Assembly (NCBI GenBank): GCA_045593905.1
Contig: JAZNXL010000055.1
Location: 8,528-72,527, forward strand
Length of the DNA: 64,000 nucleotides
Source: RGIG9041 sp045593905
GTDB lineage: Bacteria; Bacillota; Clostridia; Oscillospirales; QAKW01
Reading direction: 5' to 3'
Shown: in pieces, positions 34,918 through 43,660 of the stretch
Numbering within the stretch: the stretch's first letter is position 1
How the letters are laid out: the number at the start of each line of letters is the position of its first letter
Notes under the pieces: model-generated
The model's input: only the letters and a program-made list of their open reading frames with translations
What the model was told of the DNA's origin: nothing
The model's database searches: none
Program-made: the position numbers and the translations under genes

Positions 34918-35625
34918 ATGAAACGTGTAATATCATTTATTTTTTTAGTTTTAATATTGATTTCGCTTTGTTCGTGTAGCGGTTTAAAAATCACTCCTGA
35001 AATGGAGGGATATATTGAACTTTATAAAAAGGCGATTGAAAACACGACTGTTAAACAACAAGGTGAGGTTAAAGTAACTTCTGTTACAAATGATAACGCA
35101 ATTGAATTTACCACAACAACATCTTTGATTGAGTTTGACTATTACATTAAAGACGATAAGGTTGTATTTAACCGAAACGACCACGTGAACGATGAGCTTT
35201 TGGCTGTGTATATTTGTAACGGTGACGAAATACTTGTTAAAAACGACGCCGAAGCCGAATTTAAAGACGCTACCAAACAAAACGAGTCGTTTTTATATGT
35301 CGATAAAAACCCGTTTATTACACTCTCACTGTTTAGGGTTGACAGTAACGGCAAAATCGACAGTTCGGTTTTAAACAATATTAAACAGTATACCGAAGAC
35401 GAATACACTGTTGTTGAGTTTGTTTTGTCTGATAAGGCTGTGTCAACAGTACTTGGCTACACAAAAGCAGACGGTGTTGTTCGTAAGTCATCAGGACATA
35501 CACGAAAATACTATATCGACACAAATAATAATGTTTGTAAAATACAAATTGATGCAAGTCAAAAAATAATTTCAAACGGTGTTGAGGGCGATTATATCAC
35601 ATCAATGACAGTAGAGATATCATAG
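34918..35625 (+). CDS. Predicted lipoprotein, LolA-like fold possible
   Basis: This 235-residue protein has a lipoprotein signal peptide ending in LCSC (Cys near 20). The mature part alternates short beta strands (TTTTSLIEFDYYIKDDKVVF, then TRKYYIDTNNNVCKIQI). That pattern is reminiscent of LolA/LppX-like open barrels such as DUF6612, but the match is weak. The function is unknown. The stop codon lies inside a bidirectional terminator shared with sigE. Confidence 0.7.
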   Translation: MKRVISFIFLVLILISLCSCSGLKITPEMEGYIELYKKAIENTTVKQQGEVKVTSVTNDNAIEFTTTTSLIEFDYYIKDDKVVFNRNDHVNDELLAVYICNGDEILVKNDAEAEFKDATKQNESFLYVDKNPFITLSLFRVDSNGKIDSSVLNNIKQYTEDEYTVVEFVLSDKAVSTVLGYTKADGVVRKSSGHTRKYYIDTNNNVCKIQIDASQKIISNGVEGDYITSMTVEIS

Positions 35626-35645
35626 TTTTACTATGATATCTTTTC
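35616..35645. terminator. Bidirectional terminator overlapping both stop codons
   Basis: GATATCATAG (35616-35625) and CTATGATATC (35631-35640) form a perfect 10-base stem. It contains the stop codon of the plus-strand lipoprotein gene in one arm and that of minus-strand sigE in the other, so no non-coding spacer remains. Confidence 0.82.
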
Positions 35646-36350
35646 TATTTCTTTACGTAGTCTTGAAATTATCTTTTTTTCAAGCCTTGATATGTAAGAC
35701 TGAGATATACCAAGTAAATCGGCAACCTCTTTTTGAGTCATTTCTCGTTCGTTTTTTAAACCGTAGCGCATCTCGGTTATTTGCTTTTCGCGAGGTGAAA
35801 GCACTTTCATTGCTTGGTTTAGTAGCTGTATCTCGGCATCGGTTTCTAAATTTCTATAAACACTGTCGCTGTCGGTACCTAATATATCCGATAACAGTAG
35901 TTCGTTTCCGTCCCAGTCAATATTAAGCGGTTCGTCTAATGAAATTTCGTTTTTTTGAACATTGTTTTTTCTTAAAAACATTAGTATTTCATTTTCAATA
36001 CAACGCGATGCGTATGTTGCAAGCTTAATGTTTTTATCAGCATTAAAAGTTTTAATTGCTTTAATAAGCCCAATACTGCCTATTGAGATAAGGTCGTCTG
36101 CCATAATGCCGGTGTTTTCAAACCTTTTTGCAATATATACTACAAGTCTTAAATTGTGTTCGATTAGTTTTTGTTCGGCATCTTTGTCGCCGTCTTTTAA
36201 CAATGATATGTATTTGCTTTCTTGCTGTTGTGAGAGCGGGGGAGGCAGTGCAGTAAATGTTCCGATGTAGTAAAGGTTGCGGCCTAAAAGCTTAAATACT
36301 TTTTTAAAAAAGTTAAATCTTAATAAAAAACTTATAAAAGTGTTAAACAT
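35631..36350 (-). CDS. sigE: RNA polymerase sporulation sigma factor SigE
   Basis: This 239-residue sigma-70 factor has a hydrophobic pro-sequence at the N terminus (FNTFISFLLRFNFFKKVF). The SigE/SigK signature YIGTFTALPPPLS and region 2 (EHNLRLVVYIAKRFENTG, DLISIGSIGLIKAI) follow. Region 4 has LSPREKQITEMRYGL and the helix-turn-helix QKEVADLLGISQSYISRLEK. I chose the ATG at 36350 because AGGAGA lies 8 bases upstream. The binding site overlaps the spoIIGA stop. SigE drives early mother-cell gene expression after the pro-sequence is cleaved, which marks this organism as an endospore former. Confidence 0.95.
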   Translation of the reverse strand: MFNTFISFLLRFNFFKKVFKLLGRNLYYIGTFTALPPPLSQQQESKYISLLKDGDKDAEQKLIEHNLRLVVYIAKRFENTGIMADDLISIGSIGLIKAIKTFNADKNIKLATYASRCIENEILMFLRKNNVQKNEISLDEPLNIDWDGNELLLSDILGTDSDSVYRNLETDAEIQLLNQAMKVLSPREKQITEMRYGLKNEREMTQKEVADLLGISQSYISRLEKKIISRLRKEIEKIS

Positions 36351-36360
36351 AATGATTCTC

Positions 36361-37227
36361 CTAATCATAAAACCTTGAATGCAGCAAGGCTGAATATTTT
36401 AAGTCGGGGCTTAATCTGTGCTCTACTATACCAATAAGCGTTTTTTGTAAAACCTTACTGTTGGTTATGTCGGTAACGCTGTCAGGCTTTATTGCTATAA
36501 TACTGTTTGAATTACCTGATGCGTCGTAATAGGGAATTAAACGGGCTTTGTATTTTTTCGCAGTTTGGTAAAAGCCACTGCTTTTAGTATTTGTCAAACT
36601 ATTTAGCTCACTACTACTTATTACCGAATGCAATTTGTCTTTTTGCAAAAGTATAACAGGCGTTGAAGTTATTGGGTCGTATAACGCGTTTCCAGTGTCA
36701 ATTAAAGCATCGGTAATTATTGGCTTTTGGTTTATAATAATTTTAATTGTTGTAATAACGTTACTTAGCTTTTTTTGTGTTAACGTGTTATCAATTAGTT
36801 TTACTAAAAAGTAAAAAAATATTGCAAGTAGAATTATTAACCAAAGAGGCATGTCAATATAATATTCGCCGTTAGAATAGTTCATTTTACTGCCAAGATT
36901 AGAAAAGCGGTAAAAAGCGTACATACCACCGCCGTATATAAAGTTTATTATGTAGTAAATGACGGTTAATTTTGTGATGCGGTAAAAGCTTTTGTATCCA
37001 AACGCGATTAAGATTATCATAAAGCTTATAACAATTTTAAAAACGACAATATTTAATATTTTAAGTGTGGGAAAAAATATAACAGTGCTGTAAAGTGCAC
37101 CAAAAGCCGAAGCGAGAATCACTCTAATTTTTTTGAAATTTAATGACGATAATAGTGCTGTTGAAGTAATTATTAAGTAATCAATAATAAAATTAAGAAA
37201 AAACAGTTCGTCTATGTATATAGTCAA
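36361..37227 (-). CDS. spoIIGA: Sporulation sigma-E processing peptidase
   Basis: This 288-residue protein has five or so membrane spans in its first 150 residues, starting TIYIDELFFLNFIIDY. A cytosolic aspartic-protease domain follows, with ALIDTGNALYDP (the DTGN motif). SpoIIGA cleaves pro-SigE at the septum when signalled by SpoIIR. A TTG start at 37227 is preferred because AGGTGG lies 5 bases upstream and the product then begins like other SpoIIGA proteins. A GTG three codons earlier has no binding site. It is followed directly by sigE, the standard spoIIG arrangement. Confidence 0.92.
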   Translation of the reverse strand: MTIYIDELFFLNFIIDYLIITSTALLSSLNFKKIRVILASAFGALYSTVIFFPTLKILNIVVFKIVISFMIILIAFGYKSFYRITKLTVIYYIINFIYGGGMYAFYRFSNLGSKMNYSNGEYYIDMPLWLIILLAIFFYFLVKLIDNTLTQKKLSNVITTIKIIINQKPIITDALIDTGNALYDPITSTPVILLQKDKLHSVISSSELNSLTNTKSSGFYQTAKKYKARLIPYYDASGNSNSIIAIKPDSVTDITNSKVLQKTLIGIVEHRLSPDLKYSALLHSRFYD

Positions 37228-37269
37228 CTTAACCACCTGAATTAAGTTTACAACTTTTGTAGATTTAAT

Positions 37270-37280
37270 TATGTCGATTA
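37270..37280. promoter_or_regulatory. Possible Spo0A box upstream of spoIIGA
   Basis: ATGTCGATT at about 37271-37279 resembles the TTTGTCRAA Spo0A site. It lies about 45 bases ahead of the spoIIGA start, where spoIIG operons are known to be activated by Spo0A. It is one short, imperfect match only. Confidence 0.3.
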
Positions 37281-37372
37281 ATGTTTGAGCGGGAAAGTTT
37301 TATGAAATTGTTTGCTATTTACATTTTTAAACGAGTGTGTTAAAATTTTTAAAAAACTGAAAGGGAATTGCT

Positions 37373-38929
37373 TTGGTACAAAAGAGTAACAAAAAATTAT
37401 ATATCTATATAATTCTTGTAATGGCTGTACTTTTAACAAAAGTTCTTGGCCTGGTACGCGGAATACTCTTGTCTTCGTTTTATGGCACAGGTATTGAGGC
37501 GTCGGCATTTACTGCTGTTTCAAACCTCCCTCTTATTTTATTTGATGTAACCTTTGGCACTGCTATATCCTCCGCTTTTGTACCTGTTTTTAACGAAAAG
37601 TTATCAAAAGAGGGTAAACAATCGGCAAACAAGTTTGCAAGTAATTTTGTTGCTATTGTTCTTTTAATTTCATTTGTTTTAGTGGCTGTTGGCATAACTT
37701 TTCCAAAAGCCACCGTTATGCTTACTGCTTATGGTTTTGCTAACAACGCTCAGGCAATGTCGCTTGCGTCACAGTTGATTCAGATAATTATGCCGATAAT
37801 GAGTATTGCATGTGCAACGTTTATTTTTATCGGTGTGCTTCAGTCGTATGGAGAATTTATTGCACCTGCACTTGTTTCTCTTTTTTCAAACATTTCAATG
37901 ATTTTATATTTTGTTTGTCTTAATAAAAGGTTTGGTATAAAAGGCCTTGCTGTTTCTTTTGTTTTTGGCTGGCTTTTGCAGTTTTTGTTTTTGGTACCCT
38001 TTTTAATTAAGAAAAAGTTTAAATTTAGCTTTGTACTTGACTTTAAATCTCCTGATGTTAAAAAGGTTGTAATTTTAACTCTTCCGCTTTTTGTAGCGGC
38101 ACTCGCTCAACCTGTAAATCAACTTATATCATCAAATATCAGCTCGTCTGTTTCTGATACAGGTGTTGCTACTGTTAACTACGCCTATAATGCCTATTAC
38201 ATTGTTGCAGGTGTTTTTGCTTACGCACTCACTAATATGTTCTTTCCTGAAATGTCAAGGTGCTTTGCGCGTGGCGATAAAAATACTGCTACAAAAATTT
38301 GTTCGAATATGCTTTCGAATATAACTGCAATAATTATGCCCGTTATGGCGTTTATGGGCGCTTGTTCATACGATGTTATTAAAATTTTGTATGAACGCGG
38401 TAAATTTACATCTTACGATACCAAAAACGTTTCGATTTTGCTCGCTATTTATGTTGTGGGCATGATTTTTATTTCTTGGCAAGATATATTGAACAAATTT
38501 TTTTATTCAATGCAAAAATCGGTTTTGCCAATGATTTGTGCAGCTGTGGGCATAAGCGTTAATATTACTTGCTCATTTTTGCTTACAAAAGTAATTGGCC
38601 TTGCAGGTCTTGCGGTGTCTACTGTTATTGCCGGTGCTGTTATGACATTGATGTTATCGGTATTTGCTCAAAAAACCACCCTCACTATTTTTAATAAACA
38701 ATTCTTTGCAGAGGTCTTAAAACTAATTACCTCTGGTGCTATCTCTTTTGCTGTTTGTAAAACAGTAAATACTTATTTATATCTAGGCGACGGAATATTA
38801 TGGCAAATTGCTGTGCTTGCTATTTCGTTTGTTTTATGCTTGGTTTCATATTTGTTGTCTCTTAAATTAATGAAATCTGAAAGCCTAAGTGCATTACTTT
38901 GCTTAATTACAAGAAAGGGGGGTAAGTAA
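37373..38929 (+). CDS. murJ: Lipid II flippase MurJ (MviN family)
   Basis: This 518-residue protein has about 14 membrane spans. The MOP/MviN signatures are KVLGLVRGILLSSFYGTG near the N terminus, AFVPVFNEKLSKEGK, and YAYNAYYIVAGVFAYALTNMFFPEMSR in the middle. It flips lipid-linked peptidoglycan precursors, although some MviN-like proteins serve other polysaccharides. The TTG start at 37373 is supported by AAGGGA 6 bases upstream. The next gene, an O-antigen-ligase-like protein, follows after one base, so a surface-polysaccharide role is also possible. Confidence 0.85.
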   Translation: MVQKSNKKLYIYIILVMAVLLTKVLGLVRGILLSSFYGTGIEASAFTAVSNLPLILFDVTFGTAISSAFVPVFNEKLSKEGKQSANKFASNFVAIVLLISFVLVAVGITFPKATVMLTAYGFANNAQAMSLASQLIQIIMPIMSIACATFIFIGVLQSYGEFIAPALVSLFSNISMILYFVCLNKRFGIKGLAVSFVFGWLLQFLFLVPFLIKKKFKFSFVLDFKSPDVKKVVILTLPLFVAALAQPVNQLISSNISSSVSDTGVATVNYAYNAYYIVAGVFAYALTNMFFPEMSRCFARGDKNTATKICSNMLSNITAIIMPVMAFMGACSYDVIKILYERGKFTSYDTKNVSILLAIYVVGMIFISWQDILNKFFYSMQKSVLPMICAAVGISVNITCSFLLTKVIGLAGLAVSTVIAGAVMTLMLSVFAQKTTLTIFNKQFFAEVLKLITSGAISFAVCKTVNTYLYLGDGILWQIAVLAISFVLCLVSYLLSLKLMKSESLSALLCLITRKGGK

Positions 38930-38930
38930 T

Positions 38931-40730
38931 ATGTTTAATAATTTACTTAAAATTATTAAAAACTCCTTTTTTGTAAAACTTGTTTTAAAGACTGCAAATA
39001 TTATATCGGGCTGTTTTAAAAAGAGTTTGTTTTATTCTTTTTTCACAAAACATAATATGCAGGACTATGCTCAAAACAGCAAAATCGTAAGCCTTATTAA
39101 AAATATTAAATTTTTCGATTTTGTAAAGACAAGCAAAATAATTTCGGCTGTTGTAAGTCTTCCCAAATACGTTATTTCAACACCAATACGTGTGTTTTCA
39201 TTTTATTTGTTACCAAGCTCGCTTACACTGTTTTGCAAATATTTTGGCGATATACCTAAAATGATTGTTTTTGCCGCATTAACTATATTTGCAACAATAC
39301 TATTCAGATTTAATTTTACTGTTAGTGACTTTATAAATTCTTCGCGTATATTAAAATCGTTTTGTTCGTTTTTTGAAATTAAGACTGATTACCCGATAAA
39401 TACACACACCAAAAGGGTATATGCGCTTGCCTTGGTAACAGGTGCAATATGCGGAATAGCGTGTTTGTTGTTCGATTTTAAAACAACTATTTTACTGTTT
39501 TTTGTATTTTTGTTTTTCCCGCTTTTGCTCGATTCGCCATTACTTTTAATTTGTTTAACTGTATTTAGCGGAATTGTGTTATCGACTCTTCCGGCAACTG
39601 TTTTTTCGATACTTACATTTTTGGTTGTTGTTTGTAGAATAATCAAACAAAAAGAAAAAATCTTGCCAATAAGACCAATTAATATTTTCGTGTTTCTTTA
39701 TGCGGTTGTTGTCTTTTATCATATGCTATTTAATTACGGCGGAAAAGACAGCACTTTAGCAGCTGGAATACAATTAGTTTTAATGCTTTTATTCTTTAGC
39801 GTTGTGACAGTAATTAATAACGCGCAAAAATTCAAAAAACTCATTTTTGCAATATCTGCAAGTTCAATTGTTACTTCGGTTTATGGGTTATATCAGTTTA
39901 TTTTTAATAAAAGCGGCACTGGTTGGAGTGATAATACCAATTTCGATGGCGGGCTTGGAAGAATAACTTCAACTTTTTCAAATCCAAATATATACGGTGA
40001 GTTTTTAATTATTATAATTTGCATTACACTGGTTTCGTTTTTTCTTTGTAAATCAAAGCTTGCAAAAGCTTTTAATTTGATTTGCTTTGTATTACAGCTT
40101 GTAAATCTTGCTTTAACTTATTCCCGTGGCTGTTATATTGCCGTAGTCATTGCTATTTTAATTGTAGTTTGGTACTTCAACAAAAAACTGCTGTGGTTTG
40201 GCGTGCTTGCGCTTCCTGTAATTCCGTATGTTTTACCTCAAAATATGCTTACCCGAATTTTGAGTATGGGTGACTATTTAAAGGATACATCAGTAACGTA
40301 CAGGCAAAATATATGGACGGCATCGTTAAATATCATTAAAAATCATTGGTATGTCGGTTCGGGTGTTGGCTCGACTGCGTTCACTGCTTTTTATCAGCAA
40401 TATATGTACCCCGGTATAGAAGCTCAACACTCGCATAACTGGTTTATGCAGCTTACAATTGAATTAAGCGTTGTTGGCCTTGCGTTGTTATTACTTATAT
40501 TTATTTTTACACTCAAAGATATAAGCAATGCGGTCAAAAACAGTAGCGATAAAAATATTAAACTGATTTTGATACCGCTAATTGCTGCTTTTGTTGGGCT
40601 TATGTTTGAGGGGCTTGTTGATTATATATTCTATAACAACATAGTTTTTATGTGCTTTTGGTTATTGCTTGCGCTTATTGTGTGCTCGTTAAATATCTTT
40701 CAAGAGGTGAGTTTAAATGAGAAAGTATAA
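38931..40730 (+). CDS. O-antigen ligase / polysaccharide polymerase-like membrane protein
   Basis: This 599-residue protein has about 12 membrane spans preceded by ~90 residues of amphipathic sequence. The Wzy_C/WaaL signature is the long extracytoplasmic loop between spans: GGLGRITSTFSNPNIYGEFL, then LTYSRGCYIAV and AQHSHNWFMQL with its conserved His. Such enzymes join or polymerise lipid-linked glycans. It is translated together with murJ and the DUF4330 genes. No glycosyltransferases are adjacent, so the glycan is unknown. Confidence 0.82.
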   Translation: MFNNLLKIIKNSFFVKLVLKTANIISGCFKKSLFYSFFTKHNMQDYAQNSKIVSLIKNIKFFDFVKTSKIISAVVSLPKYVISTPIRVFSFYLLPSSLTLFCKYFGDIPKMIVFAALTIFATILFRFNFTVSDFINSSRILKSFCSFFEIKTDYPINTHTKRVYALALVTGAICGIACLLFDFKTTILLFFVFLFFPLLLDSPLLLICLTVFSGIVLSTLPATVFSILTFLVVVCRIIKQKEKILPIRPINIFVFLYAVVVFYHMLFNYGGKDSTLAAGIQLVLMLLFFSVVTVINNAQKFKKLIFAISASSIVTSVYGLYQFIFNKSGTGWSDNTNFDGGLGRITSTFSNPNIYGEFLIIIICITLVSFFLCKSKLAKAFNLICFVLQLVNLALTYSRGCYIAVVIAILIVVWYFNKKLLWFGVLALPVIPYVLPQNMLTRILSMGDYLKDTSVTYRQNIWTASLNIIKNHWYVGSGVGSTAFTAFYQQYMYPGIEAQHSHNWFMQLTIELSVVGLALLLLIFIFTLKDISNAVKNSSDKNIKLILIPLIAAFVGLMFEGLVDYIFYNNIVFMCFWLLLALIVCSLNIFQEVSLNEKV

Positions 40731-41211
40731 AATTTTTAATACTATACCCATATTTGATGTTATACTTGTTGTAGTTATTGCTTTGGCGGCTTTTGCAGGG
40801 TATAAGATTTTTGCGGCTGACAAAACTGCAAGTCCTATTAAACAAGCCGAACAAAAAACAATAAGATACACTATTGAGTTTGAAAATGTTTCAAACGAAG
40901 TTGTAACAACCGTTGAATCAGGACAAAAAGTACGCGATTTGATAACTAATGTTGAAATGGGCAGTGTGGTGTCTTTTGAAAGCTATCCCTATGTGCAAAG
41001 AGAAATGAATATGCAAACAGGTGAACTTACCCAAACTGTATATCAGGACAGAAAGAGCGTAAAGGTGATTGTTGAAGCAATTGCGGATGTAACTGAGCGA
41101 GGTACATCAATAAACAATGTTAACTTTGGTCTTGGACGTGCTTATAAATTCACATTGCCCGGACTTTCAGGAGATGCAATAGTCAGAAACATTGAGGAGG
41201 TCGAGATTTAA
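40717..41211 (+). CDS. DUF4330-like membrane-anchored protein, copy 1
   Basis: This 164-residue protein has a single N-terminal membrane span (IFDVILVVVIALAAFAGYKI) and an extracytoplasmic beta-rich domain. It is clearly related in layout to the next gene, which I recognise as DUF4330. It overlaps the O-antigen-ligase-like gene by 14 bases and the next gene by 1 base. The role is unknown. The context suggests surface-polysaccharide assembly. Confidence 0.68.
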   Translation: MRKYKIFNTIPIFDVILVVVIALAAFAGYKIFAADKTASPIKQAEQKTIRYTIEFENVSNEVVTTVESGQKVRDLITNVEMGSVVSFESYPYVQREMNMQTGELTQTVYQDRKSVKVIVEAIADVTERGTSINNVNFGLGRAYKFTLPGLSGDAIVRNIEEVEI

Positions 41212-41708
41212 TGAAATTGATTGACTCTAAAGGCAAACTTTTTGGAAAGATAAGCGTTATTGACATTATTATTGTTTTATGTATTGCTTTTCTGCTTTTA
41301 ACTATGGTGTTGAATATTTTTAAACAAGAAAGTGCGCCTGTTTCTTCGGTAAATGATACTGAATATACTACAACACTCAAAGCTTATAATTTGTATAAAC
41401 CATATACTCAACCGTTCAAAGTGGGCGATAGTGTGTATTCAACAGCAGGTACACTTATTGGTGAAATTGTCAACGTTGAGGAAAAGGTATCATATGCTAA
41501 AATGAAGCTAAGTGACGGCAGATACACAGATTTTAGTTATGGCGATTTAATTAATTATTACATTACCGTTAAAGGTGTCGGTTCAAAAACCGATGCAGGA
41601 ATTAAAGCTGATGGCGTATTTTCGTTACTACCAAATAGCAATATTATGATTACATCAAAGCTCTATTATGGCAATGCTGTTGTTTTAAGTGTCGAAAAAA
41701 CAAACTAA
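41211..41708 (+). CDS. DUF4330 membrane-anchored protein, copy 2
   Basis: This 165-residue protein opens with the DUF4330 pattern LIDSKGKLFGKISVIDIIIVL, in which the short cytosolic head runs into a single span. An extracytoplasmic domain with FKVGDSVYSTAGTLIGEI follows. It is a divergent tandem paralogue of the preceding gene, and the two may form a heteromer. It is the last gene of the murJ cluster. Confidence 0.75.
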   Translation: MKLIDSKGKLFGKISVIDIIIVLCIAFLLLTMVLNIFKQESAPVSSVNDTEYTTTLKAYNLYKPYTQPFKVGDSVYSTAGTLIGEIVNVEEKVSYAKMKLSDGRYTDFSYGDLINYYITVKGVGSKTDAGIKADGVFSLLPNSNIMITSKLYYGNAVVLSVEKTN

Positions 41709-41753
41709 TTTCATTTAGCTTTGTTGCAAAATGCCAAAAGTGATTATTTTCTA

Positions 41754-41782
41754 TTGACTTGTTGAGATTAATAATATAAGAT
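41754..41782 (+). promoter_or_regulatory. Promoter of the HPr gene
   Basis: TTGACT (41754-41759), 17 bases and TAAGAT (41777-41782) lie 32 bases ahead of the HPr start codon. Confidence 0.65.
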
Positions 41783-41813
41783 AATAGTATATTTTGATTA
41801 GGGAGGATTACCT

Positions 41814-42077
41814 ATGTACTCCAAAGAGGTAACAGTTACAAATAATGTTGGACTTCATGCAAGACCGGCTACATTTTTTATTCAAAAATCAAACGAATTT
41901 AAAAGCTCTATTTGGGTTGATAAAGGTGATAGACGCATTAACGCAAAAAGCTTACTTGGTATTTTATCACTTGGCATTGTAAAAGGTACTAACATCAAAA
42001 TCATTGCGGATGGTGTTGATGAAGAAGCAGCAGTTGAATCGCTCATCAATCTTATCGAAAACGAGTTGACCGACTAA
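41814..42077 (+). CDS. HPr-family phosphocarrier protein
   Basis: This 87-residue protein has the full HPr layout: phosphorylatable His15 in GLHARPATFF and the HPr-kinase site Ser46 in NAKSLLGILSLGI. Both residues are present, so it can serve in PTS sugar uptake and in Ser46-P-dependent carbon catabolite control. It is monocistronic with GGGAGG upstream and a terminator after it. No EI or EII genes are adjacent. Confidence 0.93.
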   Translation: MYSKEVTVTNNVGLHARPATFFIQKSNEFKSSIWVDKGDRRINAKSLLGILSLGIVKGTNIKIIADGVDEEAAVESLINLIENELTD

Positions 42078-42085
42078 AAAACACA

Positions 42086-42115
42086 TCGGACGGATATACT
42101 CCGTCCGATTTTTAT
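42086..42115 (+). terminator. Terminator after the HPr gene
   Basis: TCGGACGG (42086-42093) and CCGTCCGA (42101-42108) form an 8-base GC-rich stem followed by TTTTTATTT. Confidence 0.87.
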
Positions 42116-42131
42116 TTAAAGGAGAATTAAC

Positions 42132-42785
42132 ATGAATATTTTATCACCATCAATTTTATCAGCTGACTTTGCAAACCTTGAACGCGATATTAATATTACT
42201 GCCAAAGCAGGCTCTGAATACATACATATCGATGTTATGGACGGGCACTTTGTTCCTAATATGTCGCTTGGCTTTCAAACAATCGCAAGTATTAAAAAGG
42301 TTTGTGATAAAGTTTTAGACGTTCATCTTATGATTGAAAAACCCGAGCGTTACATCGAGCGTTTTGCAAAAGCAGGCTCTGATATTATTACAATTCATTA
42401 CGAAGCTACAGCTGATGTTAAGGCGGCAATTGACCTTATTCACAGCTTTGGTGTAAAAGCAGGTCTTGTAATAAAGCCCGGTACCGATGTACATGTATTT
42501 GACGAATTTATAAACGACATTGAACTTGCTCTTATTATGACTGTTGAGCCCGGTTTTGGCGGTCAAAAGTTTATGCCCGATATGCTTGAAAAGGTAAAAT
42601 ACTTAAGCAAAGTAAAAAAAGAACGCGGTCTTGATTTTGATATTGAAATTGACGGCGGTGTTGACCTTGCCAACGTTAAAACATCAATAGAAGCAGGCGC
42701 TAACGTTTTTGTGGCTGGTTCTGCTGTATTTAACGGCGATATTGAACAAAACACTAAAGCATTTATGAGTATTTTAAACTCTTAG
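42132..42785 (+). CDS. rpe: Ribulose-phosphate 3-epimerase
   Basis: This 217-residue TIM barrel interconverts ribulose 5-phosphate and xylulose 5-phosphate. Motifs are SPSILSADFANLERD, HIDVMDGHFVPNMSLG (metal and catalytic Asp), DVHLMIEKPERYI, MTVEPGFGGQKF and EIDGGVDLANV. All expected metal-binding His and Asp residues are visible. AAGGAG precedes the ATG. The XRE regulator gene follows after 11 bases. Confidence 0.95.
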   Translation: MNILSPSILSADFANLERDINITAKAGSEYIHIDVMDGHFVPNMSLGFQTIASIKKVCDKVLDVHLMIEKPERYIERFAKAGSDIITIHYEATADVKAAIDLIHSFGVKAGLVIKPGTDVHVFDEFINDIELALIMTVEPGFGGQKFMPDMLEKVKYLSKVKKERGLDFDIEIDGGVDLANVKTSIEAGANVFVAGSAVFNGDIEQNTKAFMSILNS

Positions 42786-42796
42786 GAGATGGAATA

Positions 42797-43477
42797 ATGC
42801 AAGGTTCTGATTTTCCCAGAATTATTACTCACTTGCGTAAGCAAAAAGGCGTTTCACAAAAACAAGCCGCCGATAGCCTCGGCGTTTCACAGTCGCTTTT
42901 GTCACACTACGAAAAAGGCGTAAGAGAATGCGGTCACTTGTTTCTTGTAAGGGCTGCCGACTATTACGGTGTTACTGTTGATTATTTATTGGGTCGCAGT
43001 TACGACAAAAACGGCAATAATATTTCAGTTGACGATTTACCCGATGAAGATAGTGCAGGAAAAGGTAATGTTGGTGTTAAAAGCCTGCTTTTAACACTTA
43101 ATAAAAAATTAATTTGCAACTCTGTTTCGTTACTGTTTGATGTTTTATCAAAAATAAACAATAAATCTTTAACAAACGAAATATCTTCTTTTTTGTCAAT
43201 AAGTGTTTATAAGGCTTTTAGGCTTTTGTATAACGCCAATCATAACAATCCTCAAACATTTTTTGGCGACGACGAGAGTGAGTTTGTTTATATGAGCGAT
43301 GCTTCAATTAATTCGTCACTTGCAACATCTGCCAAAATACTGAAAGATAAAACTGTTTCAGTTAATGTCCCTTCACTTGACGAGTCTTCTATTAAAAATG
43401 ATTATCCTACGTTTGCAGCATCGTTTTTTAACTTGTTGCAAAATGTCGAAAACAAAATCGGTGCACGTAAAAAGTAA
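42797..43477 (+). CDS. XRE-family transcriptional regulator
   Basis: This 226-residue protein has an N-terminal Cro/CI helix-turn-helix (KGVSQKQAADSLGVSQSLLS, about residues 17-36). A ~150-residue C-terminal region of helical, low-similarity sequence follows and may sense a ligand or oligomerise. Target genes cannot be inferred. It is co-transcribed with rpe and followed by a terminator. Confidence 0.82.
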   Translation: MQGSDFPRIITHLRKQKGVSQKQAADSLGVSQSLLSHYEKGVRECGHLFLVRAADYYGVTVDYLLGRSYDKNGNNISVDDLPDEDSAGKGNVGVKSLLLTLNKKLICNSVSLLFDVLSKINNKSLTNEISSFLSISVYKAFRLLYNANHNNPQTFFGDDESEFVYMSDASINSSLATSAKILKDKTVSVNVPSLDESSIKNDYPTFAASFFNLLQNVENKIGARKK

Positions 43478-43504
43478 AATTTAATAATTAAACATCAAAT
43501 TTAT

Positions 43505-43543
43505 CAAAGTCATAACAAAAAAATGTTATGACTTTGTTTATTT
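43505..43543 (+). terminator. Terminator after rpe-XRE
   Basis: CAAAGTCATAAC (43505-43516) and GTTATGACTTTG (43525-43536) form a perfect 12-base stem with an 8-base loop, followed by TTTATTTT. Confidence 0.86.
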
Positions 43544-43557
43544 TATAATAAAATTAC

Positions 43558-43586
43558 TTGAAATATAAAAATATATGTATTATAAT
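43558..43586 (+). promoter_or_regulatory. Promoter of the EF-G-like gene
   Basis: TTGAAA (43558-43563), 17 bases and TATAAT (43581-43586) sit in an AT-rich gap. The transcript would have an untranslated leader of about 70 bases. Confidence 0.75.
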
Positions 43587-43660
43587 TAATGCAAGTTACA
43601 TAAAAATTTTAGTAAATACAAATAATTTTTGTGTAAAAAACACTTAAGGAGAAACCCACA

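Noticed and set aside
34299..35625. The two lipoproteins as a duplicated pair.
   Set aside because: Apart from signal peptides they share no visible sequence pattern, and they are divergently transcribed.
37373..37375. Rejecting the murJ start because it is TTG.
   Set aside because: AAGGGA lies 6 bases upstream and the first residues lead directly into the conserved first span, so TTG is accepted as the start.
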